Shown one piece after another: positions 32,210 to 41,237 of a stretch of 64,000 nucleotides of DNA (positions are counted from its first letter, which is position 1; each line of letters begins with the position of its first letter). A model generated the notes under the pieces. The model saw only the letters and a list, made by a program, of their open reading frames with translations. It searched no databases and was not told where the DNA came from. The stretch spans positions 1-64,000 of the forward strand of contig JAUIIJ010000023.1 in NCBI GenBank assembly GCA_030431825.1, given 5' to 3'. This stretch comes from Alphaproteobacteria bacterium (GTDB lineage Bacteria; Pseudomonadota; Alphaproteobacteria; Rhodobacterales; Rhodobacteraceae). The translations under genes were made by a program, and so were the position numbers.

Positions 32210-35005
32210 ATGCCTCATACCCAGCCGTCGCTTGATCTGTCGCCCCCGGTCTCTGACGAGATCCGCAAGACAACCTGCTACATGTGCGCCTGCCGGTGCG
32301 GCATCAACGTGCATATCAAGGATGGCAAGGTCGCCTATATCGAAGGAAACCGCGACCATCCGGTCAACAAGGGCGTGCTCTGCGCCAAGGGATCGGCGGG
32401 TATCATGCAGCACAACGCGCCCTCGCGTCTGCGCAGGCCATTGCGCAGGGTAGGGCCGCGCGGGTCCGGCGAGTTCCAGGAGATCAGTTGGGATGATGCG
32501 CTGTCGATCGCGTGCGGCTGGCTTGAGAACATCCGCCACGACGCCCCTGAAAAGCTCGCCTTCTTCACCGGGCGCGACCAGAGCCAGAGCTTTACCAGTT
32601 TCTGGGCGCAGAATTACGGCACACCCAACTACGCGGCGCATGGCGGCTTCTGCTCGGTGAACATGGCGGCAGGCGGCATCTATACGATGGGCGGCGCGTT
32701 CTGGGAGTTTGGTCAGCCCGACTGGGATCACACCCGGCTGTTCATGCTCTTTGGCGTAGCCGAGGATCATGACAGCAATCCGATCAAGATGGGGCTTGGC
32801 AAGCTGAAGGCGCGCGGGGCCAGGGTGATCGGCGTCAACCCGATCCGGTCCGGCTACAACGCCGTCGCGGATGAATGGGTGGGCATCACGCCGGGGACCG
32901 ACGGGCTGTTCGTTCTGGCCTTGATCCATTGCCTTATCAAGGCCGGCAAGATCGACCTCGACTATCTGTCGCGCTACACCAACGCGCCGGTGCTTCTGGA
33001 CCAGGAAACCGGTCTGTTCCTGCGTGACGATGACGGAAAACCACTGGTGAGGGATCGCAGGGGCGGCGCGGTCTGCGCCTTTGACACGCCCGGCATCTAT
33101 CCCGATCTCAACGCCAGCCATGACGGACACCGCACCGTATTCCAACACATGGCCGAGCGCTATCTTTCGCCCGAACACGCCCCCGAGGCTGTCGCCGCGC
33201 AATGCGGTATTCCGGCAGAACGCATTCGCGCCATTGCCGCAGAGCTTGCCCGCGTCGCCTTTGACGAGGCTTTCGAGATCGCGTGCGAGTGGACCGATTT
33301 TCGTGGCGAAACACATAGCAGCATGACCGGCCGCCCGGTCTCGATGCATGCGATGCGCGGGGTTTCGGCCCATTCCAACGGATTCCAGACCTGCCGCGCG
33401 CTGCACGTTCTGCAGATCCTGCTTGGCACCGTCGAAGTGCCCGGCGGCTTTCGGTTCAAACCACCCTACCCGAAACCCGCCGAAGCCCATCCGACCCCGC
33501 ACTGCTGGGCCCGACCGGATGCGCCACTGGATGGCCCGCATCTCGGGTTTGTCCGGGGCCCGGAAGATCTCGCCCTCAAACCGGACGGCAGCCCGGCGCG
33601 CATCGACAAGGCCTTTACCTGGGAAAACCCGATGAGCGCCCACGGCCTGATGCATATGGTCATCTCGAACGCGCATGCGGGCGACCCTTACAGGATCGAC
33701 ACGCTGTTTCTCTATATGGCGAACATGTCGTGGAATTCGTCGATGAACAGCGGCGGCGTCATGGAGATGCTGACCGATACCGATGAAAACGGCGACTACG
33801 TGATTCCGCACATCATCTATTCCGACGCCTACTCCAGCGAGATGGTGGCCTATGCCGACCTGATCCTGCCGGACACCACCTATCTTGAACGGCATGACTG
33901 TATCAGCCTGCTGGACCGCCCGATCTGCGAGGCCGACGCCGCCGCCGATGCGATCCGCTGGCCGGTGGTGCAGCCCGACCGCGATGTTCGCGGCTTCCAG
34001 ACGGCGTTGATCCAGCTCGCCAACCGGATGAAGCTGCCGGGTTTCACCAACGACGACCGCAGTCCGAAATGGAAGGACTATGCCGATTACATCGTGTCTC
34101 ACGAGCGCCGCCCGGGCATCGGGCCGCTTGCAGGGTTTCGGGGTGACGGATCGCAATCGGGGCGGGGAGAAGTGAACCCCGAACAGTTGGACCGCTATAT
34201 CGAGAATGGCGGTTTTTTCGTCAACCACATTCCAGAGGGTGCCCAATACTACAAACCCTGGAATACCGCCTATCAGGAGTGGGCGGTGGGCATGGGCCTG
34301 TTTGACAGCCCGCAACCCTATCTTTTCCAGCTTTATGTGGAACCGATGCGCAAGTTCCAGCGCGCCGCCGAAGGCGATGGAGAGCGCCAGCCCCCGGACC
34401 ACCTGCGCCAGCGGATCATCCAGACGATGGATCCGTTCCCGATCTGGTACCCGCCCTTCGAGGATGCCAACGTCGACCCGGACGACTTTCCGGTACATGC
34501 CCTGACGCAGCGCCCGATGGCCATGTATCACAGCTGGGGCAGTCAAAACGCCTGGCTGCGGCAACTGCACGGACACAATCCGCTCTATCTGCCAACAAGG
34601 TTGTGGCGGCAGCACGGGTTCCGGGACGGTGACTGGGCACGCGTCACGTCGGCGCATGGATCGATCGTGGTGCCGGTGGCGCATCATGGCGGGCTGAACG
34701 AGAACACGATCTGGACGTGGAACGCGATCGGCAAGCGCAAGGGTGCCTGGGCCTTGTCCGAAGACGCGCCCGAGGCCACCAGGGGTTTCCTGCTCAACCA
34801 CCTGATACACGAGTTGCAGCCGCCCAAGGGGGACGGGCTGCGTTGGTCCAACTCTGACCCCATTACCGGTCAGGCGGCATGGTTCGACCTGCGGGTGAAG
34901 ATCGAGAAGGTGGCGGCGCCCGACGAATGCGCCCCCGCGTTCCCGCCCCTCCGCTCGCCGGTGGGACAAGGCCCTGCCGAACTGACGTGGAAGGTAGGCA
35001 AATGA
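32210..35005 (+). CDS. soeA: Sulfite dehydrogenase molybdopterin subunit
   Basis: A 931-residue DMSO-reductase-family subunit. It starts with a 4Fe-4S motif (TTCYMCACRCGINVHI and GVLCAKGSAG), followed by the bis-MGD domains (FTGRDQSQSF, GGFCSVNMAAGG, VIGVNPIRSGYN) and the C-terminal dinucleotide-binding domain (SWGSQNAWLRQLHGHNP). No twin-arginine signal precedes the cluster, so it stays in the cytoplasm, as known for SoeABC, which oxidises cytoplasmic sulfite to sulfate. The place downstream of xsc, whose product is sulfite, supports this over other members of the family. CAGGAAGAG precedes the ATG at 32210. soeB overlaps it by four bases. Confidence 0.9.
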   Translation: MPHTQPSLDLSPPVSDEIRKTTCYMCACRCGINVHIKDGKVAYIEGNRDHPVNKGVLCAKGSAGIMQHNAPSRLRRPLRRVGPRGSGEFQEISWDDALSIACGWLENIRHDAPEKLAFFTGRDQSQSFTSFWAQNYGTPNYAAHGGFCSVNMAAGGIYTMGGAFWEFGQPDWDHTRLFMLFGVAEDHDSNPIKMGLGKLKARGARVIGVNPIRSGYNAVADEWVGITPGTDGLFVLALIHCLIKAGKIDLDYLSRYTNAPVLLDQETGLFLRDDDGKPLVRDRRGGAVCAFDTPGIYPDLNASHDGHRTVFQHMAERYLSPEHAPEAVAAQCGIPAERIRAIAAELARVAFDEAFEIACEWTDFRGETHSSMTGRPVSMHAMRGVSAHSNGFQTCRALHVLQILLGTVEVPGGFRFKPPYPKPAEAHPTPHCWARPDAPLDGPHLGFVRGPEDLALKPDGSPARIDKAFTWENPMSAHGLMHMVISNAHAGDPYRIDTLFLYMANMSWNSSMNSGGVMEMLTDTDENGDYVIPHIIYSDAYSSEMVAYADLILPDTTYLERHDCISLLDRPICEADAAADAIRWPVVQPDRDVRGFQTALIQLANRMKLPGFTNDDRSPKWKDYADYIVSHERRPGIGPLAGFRGDGSQSGRGEVNPEQLDRYIENGGFFVNHIPEGAQYYKPWNTAYQEWAVGMGLFDSPQPYLFQLYVEPMRKFQRAAEGDGERQPPDHLRQRIIQTMDPFPIWYPPFEDANVDPDDFPVHALTQRPMAMYHSWGSQNAWLRQLHGHNPLYLPTRLWRQHGFRDGDWARVTSAHGSIVVPVAHHGGLNENTIWTWNAIGKRKGAWALSEDAPEATRGFLLNHLIHELQPPKGDGLRWSNSDPITGQAAWFDLRVKIEKVAAPDECAPAFPPLRSPVGQGPAELTWKVGK

Positions 35006-35781
35006 CCACGCTCCCCACCAGCACGGACAGGAAACTGGGTCTGGTCATCGATCTTGATACCTGTGTCGGATGCCACGCCTGCGTGATCAGCTGCAAGGGA
35101 TGGAACACCGAGAATTACGGTGCGCCGCTTGCCGACGAAGACCCATACGGCGCCGATCCGGCGGGAACCTTTCTCAATCGCGTCCACAGCTATGAGGTGC
35201 AACCTGAAACCGGCGCGACCCAGCTGATCCATTTCCCGAAATCCTGCCTGCACTGCACCGACGCACCCTGTGTCACCGTCTGCCCCACGGGGGCCAGCTA
35301 CAAGCGGGTCGAGGACGGCATCGTTCTGGTCAACGAAAGCGATTGCATCGGATGCGGGCTCTGCGCCTGGGCGTGCCCTTATGGCGCGCGCGAGCTCGAT
35401 GCGGCGGAAGGCGTGATGAAGAAATGCACGCTCTGCGTCGACCGTATCTATAACGCGCACCTGCCCGAGGAAGACAGGGTTCCGGCCTGCGTACGCACCT
35501 GCCCCGCCGGAGCCCGGCATTTCGGCGATTTTGCCGATCCGGAGAGCCATGTTTCGCGGCTGACGGCGGAACGTGGCGGCATCGACCTGATGCCCGAGCA
35601 GGAAACCCGGCCGGTCAACAAATACCTGCCCCCGCGCCCCAAGGACCGGCTGCAGGAGCAGGTCGATATTCTCGCGCCGCTGCTGGCACCGGTTTCCGAG
35701 GACTCCGCGGGTTTTTTCGGATGGCTGGACAAGGCGCTTGATCGCTTGCCCGGCGCGCCGTCAAAAGACGAGACACGCTGA
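35002..35781 (+). CDS. soeB: Sulfite dehydrogenase iron-sulfur subunit
   Basis: A 259-residue DmsB-like electron-transfer subunit with four cysteine clusters: CVGCHACVISC, CLHCTDAPCVTVCPTGA, CIGCGLCAWACPYGA and CTLCVDRIYN with CVRTCPAGA. It should carry four 4Fe-4S clusters passing electrons from SoeA to the membrane subunit. The ATG at 35002 overlaps the soeA stop (ATGA) and begins MTTLPTSTDRKLGLVIDLDTC. The frame is open upstream within soeA, but only this start fits. The C-terminus ends in an extended tail. It is coupled to soeC through TGATG at 35779-35783. Confidence 0.92.
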   Translation: MTTLPTSTDRKLGLVIDLDTCVGCHACVISCKGWNTENYGAPLADEDPYGADPAGTFLNRVHSYEVQPETGATQLIHFPKSCLHCTDAPCVTVCPTGASYKRVEDGIVLVNESDCIGCGLCAWACPYGARELDAAEGVMKKCTLCVDRIYNAHLPEEDRVPACVRTCPAGARHFGDFADPESHVSRLTAERGGIDLMPEQETRPVNKYLPPRPKDRLQEQVDILAPLLAPVSEDSAGFFGWLDKALDRLPGAPSKDETR

Positions 35782-36659
35782 TGCATCCGGCTCCTTCCGT
35801 CATCCTGTTCACCGTGATGTCCGGCGCCGGTTTCGGCATGCTGGCATTCCTCGGCATCGGCCTGCCGGATGTCACCGGCTGGGTCGCCTTCACCTTCTTT
35901 GCCATCGCCTATGTGCTCGCCGTGGGCGGGCTGATGGCGTCGACCTTTCATCTTGGCCACCCGGAGCGCGCGATCAAGGCGTTCAGCCAGTGGCGCACCA
36001 GCTGGCTGAGCCGCGAGGGATGCTGCGCGGTATTTACCCTGCTGGTCATGGCCGTCTACGGTGCCGGATTGGTATTTCTGGGCACGAGGTGGACCGCCCT
36101 TGGCTTCGTCGGCTCGTTCGCCAGCGTCCTCACCGTGTTCACCACCTCGATGATCTATGCCCAGCTTCGCACCGTTCCGCGTTGGCATTCACCGATGACA
36201 CCTGCGCTGCTGCTCTCCCTGTCGCTCGCGGGCGGTGCGCTGTTGACGGGTCAGGAGAAGGCCGCGATTGCGCTCCTCGTCGTGGCCGGCGCGATTCAGA
36301 TCATGGCGTGGCTGAAAGGGGACGGCGCGCTGACCGCCTCCGGCAGCACCCTCGCATCCGCGACCGGTCTTGGCACGGCGTCAACCGTGCGCGCGTTCGA
36401 GCCGCCCCACACAGGCACCAATTACCTGCTGAACGAGTTTGTCCATGTCGTCGGTCGCAAGCATGGCCTCCAGCTCCGGGTGATCTCGTTCTTCCTGATG
36501 ATCGTGCTCCCGATCGGGATGCTGTTGCTGCCGTTCAGCCACTTGTTCGCCGCGCTGGCGGTATTGTCGCACCTCGCCGGCACGGCGGTCTCGCGCTGGC
36601 TGTTCTTTGCCGAGGCGGAACATGTCGTCGGCCTCTACTACGGCAAGCGCACGACCTGA
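35781..36659 (+). CDS. soeC: Sulfite dehydrogenase membrane anchor subunit (DmsC-like)
   Basis: A 292-residue inner-membrane protein with about eight hydrophobic segments, of the DmsC/NrfD-like anchor family. Landmarks are STFHLGHPERAIKAFSQWRTSWLSRE and the C-terminal LSRW-type AVSRWLFFAEAEHVVGLYYG. It passes electrons from SoeB to the quinone pool. One-base overlap with soeB shows coupling. It is the last gene of the taurine-to-sulfate region and faces a glycosyltransferase gene, with a structured repeat in the junction. Confidence 0.9.
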   Translation: MHPAPSVILFTVMSGAGFGMLAFLGIGLPDVTGWVAFTFFAIAYVLAVGGLMASTFHLGHPERAIKAFSQWRTSWLSREGCCAVFTLLVMAVYGAGLVFLGTRWTALGFVGSFASVLTVFTTSMIYAQLRTVPRWHSPMTPALLLSLSLAGGALLTGQEKAAIALLVVAGAIQIMAWLKGDGALTASGSTLASATGLGTASTVRAFEPPHTGTNYLLNEFVHVVGRKHGLQLRVISFFLMIVLPIGMLLLPFSHLFAALAVLSHLAGTAVSRWLFFAEAEHVVGLYYGKRTT

Positions 36660-36690
36660 CGCGGCACGCCGCCCAGCGATGACCTACCGC

Positions 36691-36794
36691 ATTTCGCGAT
36701 ACACCTGAATTACCTGGCGCTGCCTGAAACCATAGATTTCAACGCGTCGGGTGATACCAGATGTTTCAAGTCGATCGCGCAACGCTTTAATCGG
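36691..36794. repeat. Structured intergenic repeat, copy 1 (convergent junction soeC/GT14-like)
   Basis: This block is 81% identical by eye (84 of 104 positions, no gaps) to 46921-47024. Its first 92 bases form an imperfect nested palindrome: outer arms TTTCGCGAT and ATCGCGCAA; inner arms TACCTGGCGC and GCGTCGGGTG, which pair fully on the plus-strand RNA if three G-U pairs are allowed; apical TGAAA/TTTCA. It lies between convergent genes, and its right end supplies the stop codon (36787-36789) of the leftward glycosyltransferase gene. It may be a bidirectional terminator or a mobile palindromic repeat. Confidence 0.8.
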
Positions 36795-38364
36795 AAAACA
36801 AGTGATCCATGGAGATGATCTGCGCCGCCGTTTCATAAGGCACGGACAGAAAATTCTGCAGCACACGCGTGTTCTCGTCGTGGTCGAACCGCTCGGACAT
36901 CACCATATGGGACGAGAACCCGGCGTCACGGATACGGTCGCTCTCATAGGCTATATCGTTGCGGATCGTCGGCAGGATGCGGGCCAGTGCGCGATCGTTG
37001 GCGAGTTGTCCCAGCAAGCCCACGCGTCGTGCATGGCCGATCAGGTATTGATCTGAAAACCGGCAGGACACTTCCAGAATACGGGTTCTCGAGCGATCGT
37101 CGTGAAAATCCTGGATCAAGTCGATGCTCGAAGGGTCCATGCAGACGATCATCCGGTCGGTCCCGAATTCTTCGAACAGCAGCCGGGTCAGCGTCCGGCG
37201 ATGCCTTGTGCGCTTTTCCAGGCTGCTCTGGATCCCACCGAGATCGGGCAGCGGTGTATTCTCTTCGTTGAAAAGATATTCGACCGCAGGCAGGTCGGTG
37301 ACCGCCCGGATACGCTCGATCAGGCGCTTGGCCACATGCCATTTCTTGCAGACCACGATCATCAGTTCCCGGTCACGCCCCAGCGTGCTCCCCGTTTCCC
37401 AGGCGCGCGCGCCGAACCGGCGTCCGACGCGGCCCTTGCCGGTCAGGAAACCGAACAGCTTGCGTCCTTCGTTGCCGATCTGGAACTCTACATCGCGACT
37501 CGCGTACAACTCGCCCAGCCGCGCTCTCAGATCCTGCGCCTCAGGGCTGATCTTGCGGGCAAACAGGAAGTCCTGACCGAGAAGCAGATCGTATTGGTCG
37601 TTGTAGAACGTGACCGGCATGCCGTAATCCGAGAACATCAGAAAGGTCAGCGTGCGCCCCTCGATCTCGGTTTCGGGCACCAGGTGGCGCACAAGCGTCT
37701 GAAAAAATGTCTCGTCCGGGATCCACGTGGTCCTGAAAAACCGCATGACATCGGGCCGGTCCTCTATGAAGCTCAGAATCGCCTCGATCGTGCGTCGTCT
37801 CAGGCACCACCACTGGCTGCCGATCTGGATTTGCAAATCGTCCGGAATTGCACGTTGCAGCCCCAGCCGCCGTTGCAGATCTACCGATGCGTAAAACAAC
37901 GTCTTCTGCGTGCGCTCGTTGAAGAAATGCCGGAAGATCAGCCGGTCTTCCCGCATGCCCGTCTTGATCCAGTTGCTCTGGAAGAAATCAAAGCTCTCGA
38001 TGTAGTCGGCATCCCGCCCGTCAAGATACTCATGGGCGTATTGCGCCGTCTTGATCGCCATGCAATCGCCTGACAGCATGTAGAAATGAGTGGCATGGGG
38101 AAACGCCCGCTCGGCCGCCCGTATCGCGTGCAGGGTCGCCTGCACCAGCGACCATTCACCCCAACCGCACTTGATCCGCTTGTCCGCGAACACCACACTT
38201 TCGTTCCCGGCGAGCGCCGTCCGGATCCGCTCGAACCCGCCATTGTCGGCGCGGGCGTCGAAATGAATGGATATGAAGTCGCCGGCCGCGGTCAGGCGTC
38301 TGGCCTGATCAATGATCGCTTCGGGATCCTTGTGGCATAGCAGGATATACGCGATTTTTGCCAT
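36787..38364 (-). CDS. GT14-like beta-1,6-N-acetylglucosaminyltransferase with DUF5928-type C-terminus
   Basis: A 525-residue protein. The N-terminal 250 residues match the core-2/I-branching (GT14) pattern: AYILLCHKDPEAIIDQARRL, CGWGEWSLVQATLHAIRAAE, FYMLSGDCMAIKT, SQWWCLRRRTIEAIL and TTWIPDETFFQTL. The C-terminal half (about 290-525) is a second domain found in Rhodobacteraceae proteins of this type, with no function I can name. No signal peptide or membrane span is present, so it is probably a cytosolic enzyme making a surface glycan. Its stop codon lies in the structured repeat. It is divergent from a sulfotransferase gene, which suggests a glycan-sulfation pair. Confidence 0.8.
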   Translation of the reverse strand: MAKIAYILLCHKDPEAIIDQARRLTAAGDFISIHFDARADNGGFERIRTALAGNESVVFADKRIKCGWGEWSLVQATLHAIRAAERAFPHATHFYMLSGDCMAIKTAQYAHEYLDGRDADYIESFDFFQSNWIKTGMREDRLIFRHFFNERTQKTLFYASVDLQRRLGLQRAIPDDLQIQIGSQWWCLRRRTIEAILSFIEDRPDVMRFFRTTWIPDETFFQTLVRHLVPETEIEGRTLTFLMFSDYGMPVTFYNDQYDLLLGQDFLFARKISPEAQDLRARLGELYASRDVEFQIGNEGRKLFGFLTGKGRVGRRFGARAWETGSTLGRDRELMIVVCKKWHVAKRLIERIRAVTDLPAVEYLFNEENTPLPDLGGIQSSLEKRTRHRRTLTRLLFEEFGTDRMIVCMDPSSIDLIQDFHDDRSRTRILEVSCRFSDQYLIGHARRVGLLGQLANDRALARILPTIRNDIAYESDRIRDAGFSSHMVMSERFDHDENTRVLQNFLSVPYETAAQIISMDHLFSD

Positions 38365-38507
38365 TCAGCTTGCACAATGTCCGTCTGTCTGCTCTGTCCT
38401 ACGACTGTTAAAGGTCATGGCGGATTGAATAAACCTGCATTCTTTGCTTTCTTGTTACGAAAATGCCTGCGTACCGGCTGGGACACGCAGACTGCAGGAG
38501 GCAGCAT

Positions 38508-39326
38508 ATGGGGTTTCCCGGAACCTGGATGACCGAGTCCGAGAGCATGGTGTATCGCGTCGTGCCAAAATGCGCCTGCTCGACCATCGGGCAGATCATG
38601 TATTATTCGGACCACGGCACCTATTTTGACGGTGACATTCACGACGCCAAATCGGGCATTCACAAATGGGCGCTGGACGACAGCCAGGATGCCATAACGC
38701 GCAATGTGCAGTCGCACCGATCCTATGCCTTTACCAGCGTGCGCAACCCCTACACCCGGATCCTCAGTTCGTTCTTCGACAAGATCTGCGGCATTCAGCG
38801 CAACGGCAAACGCTACCGGGGGAATCTCGTGCCGATGCTCGCCGCGCGCTATGGCATCGAATACGGTGGCGAGGACGGCAAGCAGGAGTTCGACCAGATT
38901 CGCGCGTTCCGCCGCTTTCTGCTGTTTGCGCGCGACACCATACGCTGGCGTCGCCCGATGGACCCGGACATCCACTGGTCCGCGATGTCAGGGCACATAT
39001 CGACCTTCATCGTCAATGGCGGCACCTATGACAGCATCTTCTGGACCGAGTGTTTCGACGAGGGGATGCAGCAGGTTCTGGACGCCGTCAGCACACCGCA
39101 CCAAATCGACCTTGGTGCCATCCCGCGCTTTAACGAAAGCGAGAATCACGGCCCGAAACGCGCCCATCCCGTTGCAGATTATTTCGACGATCTGTCGATG
39201 CACCTGGTCTACGAAATCTACAAGCGCGACTTCGACCTGTTCAAATACGATTTCGACAATCCGGGCAACAAGATGCCTGTGGGCGAGATCGATCTGGACG
39301 AGGTCCACGCCAAGCTTGGCGACTGA
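38508..39326 (+). CDS. Sulfotransferase family 2 protein
   Basis: A 272-residue cytosolic PAPS-dependent sulfotransferase-like protein. The 5'-phosphosulfate motif is KCACSTIGQIMYYSD (about residues 20-35) and the 3'-phosphate motif is FTSVRNPYTRILSSFFDKI (about 75-95), the standard pair for carbohydrate sulfotransferases. The start ATG at 38508 is preceded by GCAGGAGGC. It stands divergent from the GT14-like gene across 143 bp, so both may act on one sulfated glycan. The acceptor is unknown. No PAPS synthesis genes are in the window. Confidence 0.85.
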   Translation: MGFPGTWMTESESMVYRVVPKCACSTIGQIMYYSDHGTYFDGDIHDAKSGIHKWALDDSQDAITRNVQSHRSYAFTSVRNPYTRILSSFFDKICGIQRNGKRYRGNLVPMLAARYGIEYGGEDGKQEFDQIRAFRRFLLFARDTIRWRRPMDPDIHWSAMSGHISTFIVNGGTYDSIFWTECFDEGMQQVLDAVSTPHQIDLGAIPRFNESENHGPKRAHPVADYFDDLSMHLVYEIYKRDFDLFKYDFDNPGNKMPVGEIDLDEVHAKLGD

Positions 39327-39344
39327 ACCTCGCCCGGTGGAGGA

Positions 39345-40490
39345 TTATCCGCCGAGCCGGCGCAGCAGCTCCATCGACGGCCGGCCCGTCACCGGCAGCC
39401 CGACGCTGCGCTGATAGGCGCTGATCGCGGCTTCCGACTTTGACCCGATGACGCCATCGGCCCCGCCGGTGTCGTATCCGGCAGAGGTCAGGCGGCGCTG
39501 CAACGCCTTGCGATCCGCCAGCGTCAGCCCGTCGGCATCCGGCCCGAATGACGCCTTGAGCGGTCCGCCGCCGGCGATGCGGTCGGCAAGATGTCCGACA
39601 CCGAGCGCGTAGCTGTCCGAATTGTTGTAGCGCTTGAGCACCGAGAAATTCTTGAACACCGCGAATTTGGGGCCCGGCACCTGCGGCTGAATGATCGCCA
39701 GCGGGGTTGCCGAGGACGCGGCCGCCGATCCGACCTCGCCCCCCCAGGGCTGCCCCCGGACCCAGCCGTTCTTCGCCAGGTAGGCGGCCGCCGAGGCGAG
39801 CGCATCGCTGGGGTCGTCGTCCCAGATATCGCGCCGCCCGTCGCCGGTGAAATCGACCGCGAAGGCAAGGTAGGAGGTTGGAATGAACTGGGTATGCCCC
39901 ATCGCACCGGCCCAGCTCCCGGTCATACGGTCGGGCGTGGTATCGCCGTTTTGCAGGATCTTGAGCGCCGCAATCAGCTGGCTTTCGAAAAACGATCCGC
40001 GCCGCCCGTCATAGGCGAGCGTCGACAGGGCGGAGATGACCTGCACGTCTCCGCGCCGTGTCCCGTAACGGCTTTCCAGCCCCCAGATCGCGGTCACGAT
40101 ATACTTGCTGACCCCGTACTGTGCCTCGATCTGCGACAGCGTCGCGTTGTATCTGCGCAGCATCGTCTTGCCGTCGCTGACACGCTCGTCGGAGGCGGCG
40201 ATGGCAAGGTAATCTTCCAGGGTGCGCTTGTATTCCGGCTGGTTGCGGTCGCGCTCGATGACCTCGGGCAGATACCCTGCTCCGCGAAACGCGCGATCGA
40301 TGGTGCTTTGGCTGATCCCCTTGGCCGCGGCGCGCCCCTTGAATCCCGCAACCCAGGCATCATAGCCTGCGTTCGGCACCGTTCGCATGCGCGACACCGG
40401 TGCCGTCGTCAATCCGCTATTGGCACCCGAGCATCCGGCCAGTGCCGCCGCCGCAAGTCCCAGTGTCATCGTCCGTCGCGTGATCTGCAT
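39345..40490 (-). CDS. Lytic murein transglycosylase (MltB-type) with peptidoglycan-binding domain
   Basis: A 381-residue envelope enzyme. The N-terminus carries a lipoprotein-type signal (MQITRRTMTLGLAAAALAGC, lipobox cysteine at residue 20). The SLT_2/MltB domain has the catalytic glutamate in AIWGLESRYGTRRG and the GSWAGAMGHTQFIPTSY block. The last 60 residues (ADRKALQRRLTSAGYDTGG) form a PG_binding_1 domain. It cleaves glycan strands between MurNAc and GlcNAc. The frame is open 55 codons further upstream, but the lipoprotein signal fixes the start at 40490. Divergent from smpB across 139 bp. Confidence 0.9.
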   Translation of the reverse strand: MQITRRTMTLGLAAAALAGCSGANSGLTTAPVSRMRTVPNAGYDAWVAGFKGRAAAKGISQSTIDRAFRGAGYLPEVIERDRNQPEYKRTLEDYLAIAASDERVSDGKTMLRRYNATLSQIEAQYGVSKYIVTAIWGLESRYGTRRGDVQVISALSTLAYDGRRGSFFESQLIAALKILQNGDTTPDRMTGSWAGAMGHTQFIPTSYLAFAVDFTGDGRRDIWDDDPSDALASAAAYLAKNGWVRGQPWGGEVGSAAASSATPLAIIQPQVPGPKFAVFKNFSVLKRYNNSDSYALGVGHLADRIAGGGPLKASFGPDADGLTLADRKALQRRLTSAGYDTGGADGVIGSKSEAAISAYQRSVGLPVTGRPSMELLRRLGG

Positions 40491-40629
40491 CTGTCCTGCC
40501 CTCTGCGTTCGTTTTCCAAGCCATAGCGCAGCACGCAGCGCAGGCAAACAGGCCAGGGCGGCTTTGGCGGAAAAATGACCATCACGCCCGCCTTGCGCAG
40601 GCAGGGCCAAGCGCCTACATCTGCGCGTC

Positions 40630-41106
40630 ATGGCACAGACGAAATCAGATCCCAATTACAAGGTGATCGCCGAGAATCGGCGGGCGCGCTTCGACTATGC
40701 CATCGAGGATGATCTGGAATGCGGCATGCTGCTCGAAGGGTCCGAGGTCAAATCCCTGCGCGCCAATGGCGGTAATATCGCCGAGAGCTATGCGGCGGTC
40801 GAGGACGGCGAATTGTGGCTGGTGAACAGCTATATCGCGCCCTATGGACAGGCCAGGACCTTTCGGCATGAGGAGCGGCGGCGGCGCAAGCTGCTGGTGT
40901 CACGCAAAGAGCTCTCCGATCTCTGGACCGCGACCCAGCGCAAGGGCATGACGCTGGTACCGATCGTGATGTATTTCAATCACCGCGGGCTGGCCAAGCT
41001 CAAGCTGGGTATCGCCAGGGGCAAGAAGAACCACGACAAGCGCGAGAGCCAGGCCAAGCGCGACTGGTCACGCCAGAAACAGCGGCTGCTCAAGGACAAT
41101 CGCTGA
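40630..41106 (+). CDS. smpB: SsrA-binding protein
   Basis: A 158-residue RNA-binding protein of trans-translation that carries tmRNA into stalled ribosomes. The beta-barrel core shows [26 protein letters not shown] and [10 protein letters not shown], and the basic tail ([21 protein letters not shown]) is the helix that enters the empty mRNA channel. Length is typical. No Shine-Dalgarno sequence is evident before the ATG. No tmRNA gene was recognised in this window. Confidence 0.95.
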   Translation: MAQTKSDPNYKVIAENRRARFDYAIEDDLECGMLLEGSEVKSLRANGGNIAESYAAVEDGELWLVNSYIAPYGQARTFRHEERRRRKLLVSRKELSDLWTATQRKGMTLVPIVMYFNHRGLAKLKLGIARGKKNHDKRESQAKRDWSRQKQRLLKDNR

Positions 41107-41237
41107 ACTGCGCCCGGCGCGAAACGGGAACGCCAGACAAGAAAGCGCACGGCTCTTCCGATGCCCGGCTGGCACGGTCTTGCAACGCTCGCGTCGCCCG
41201 CGTAGCAAGGGTGCGGATGAACAAGGGGCCCACCGAC

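Noticed and set aside
32195..34969. 924-codon antisense open frame
   Set aside because: Shadow of soeA in GC-rich DNA; no recognisable motifs and no ribosome site.
36684..36866. Short leftward frame through repeat copy 1 whose translation (RDRLETSGITRRVEIYGFRQ) resembles that from copy 2
   Set aside because: Copy 2 has an in-frame TGA at the matching position, and the similarity follows from the nucleotide repeat. The conserved pairing explains it better than a peptide.
40491..41237. Search for a tmRNA (ssrA) gene next to smpB
   Set aside because: No tmRNA-like ends or tag-peptide frame were seen around smpB or elsewhere in the window.
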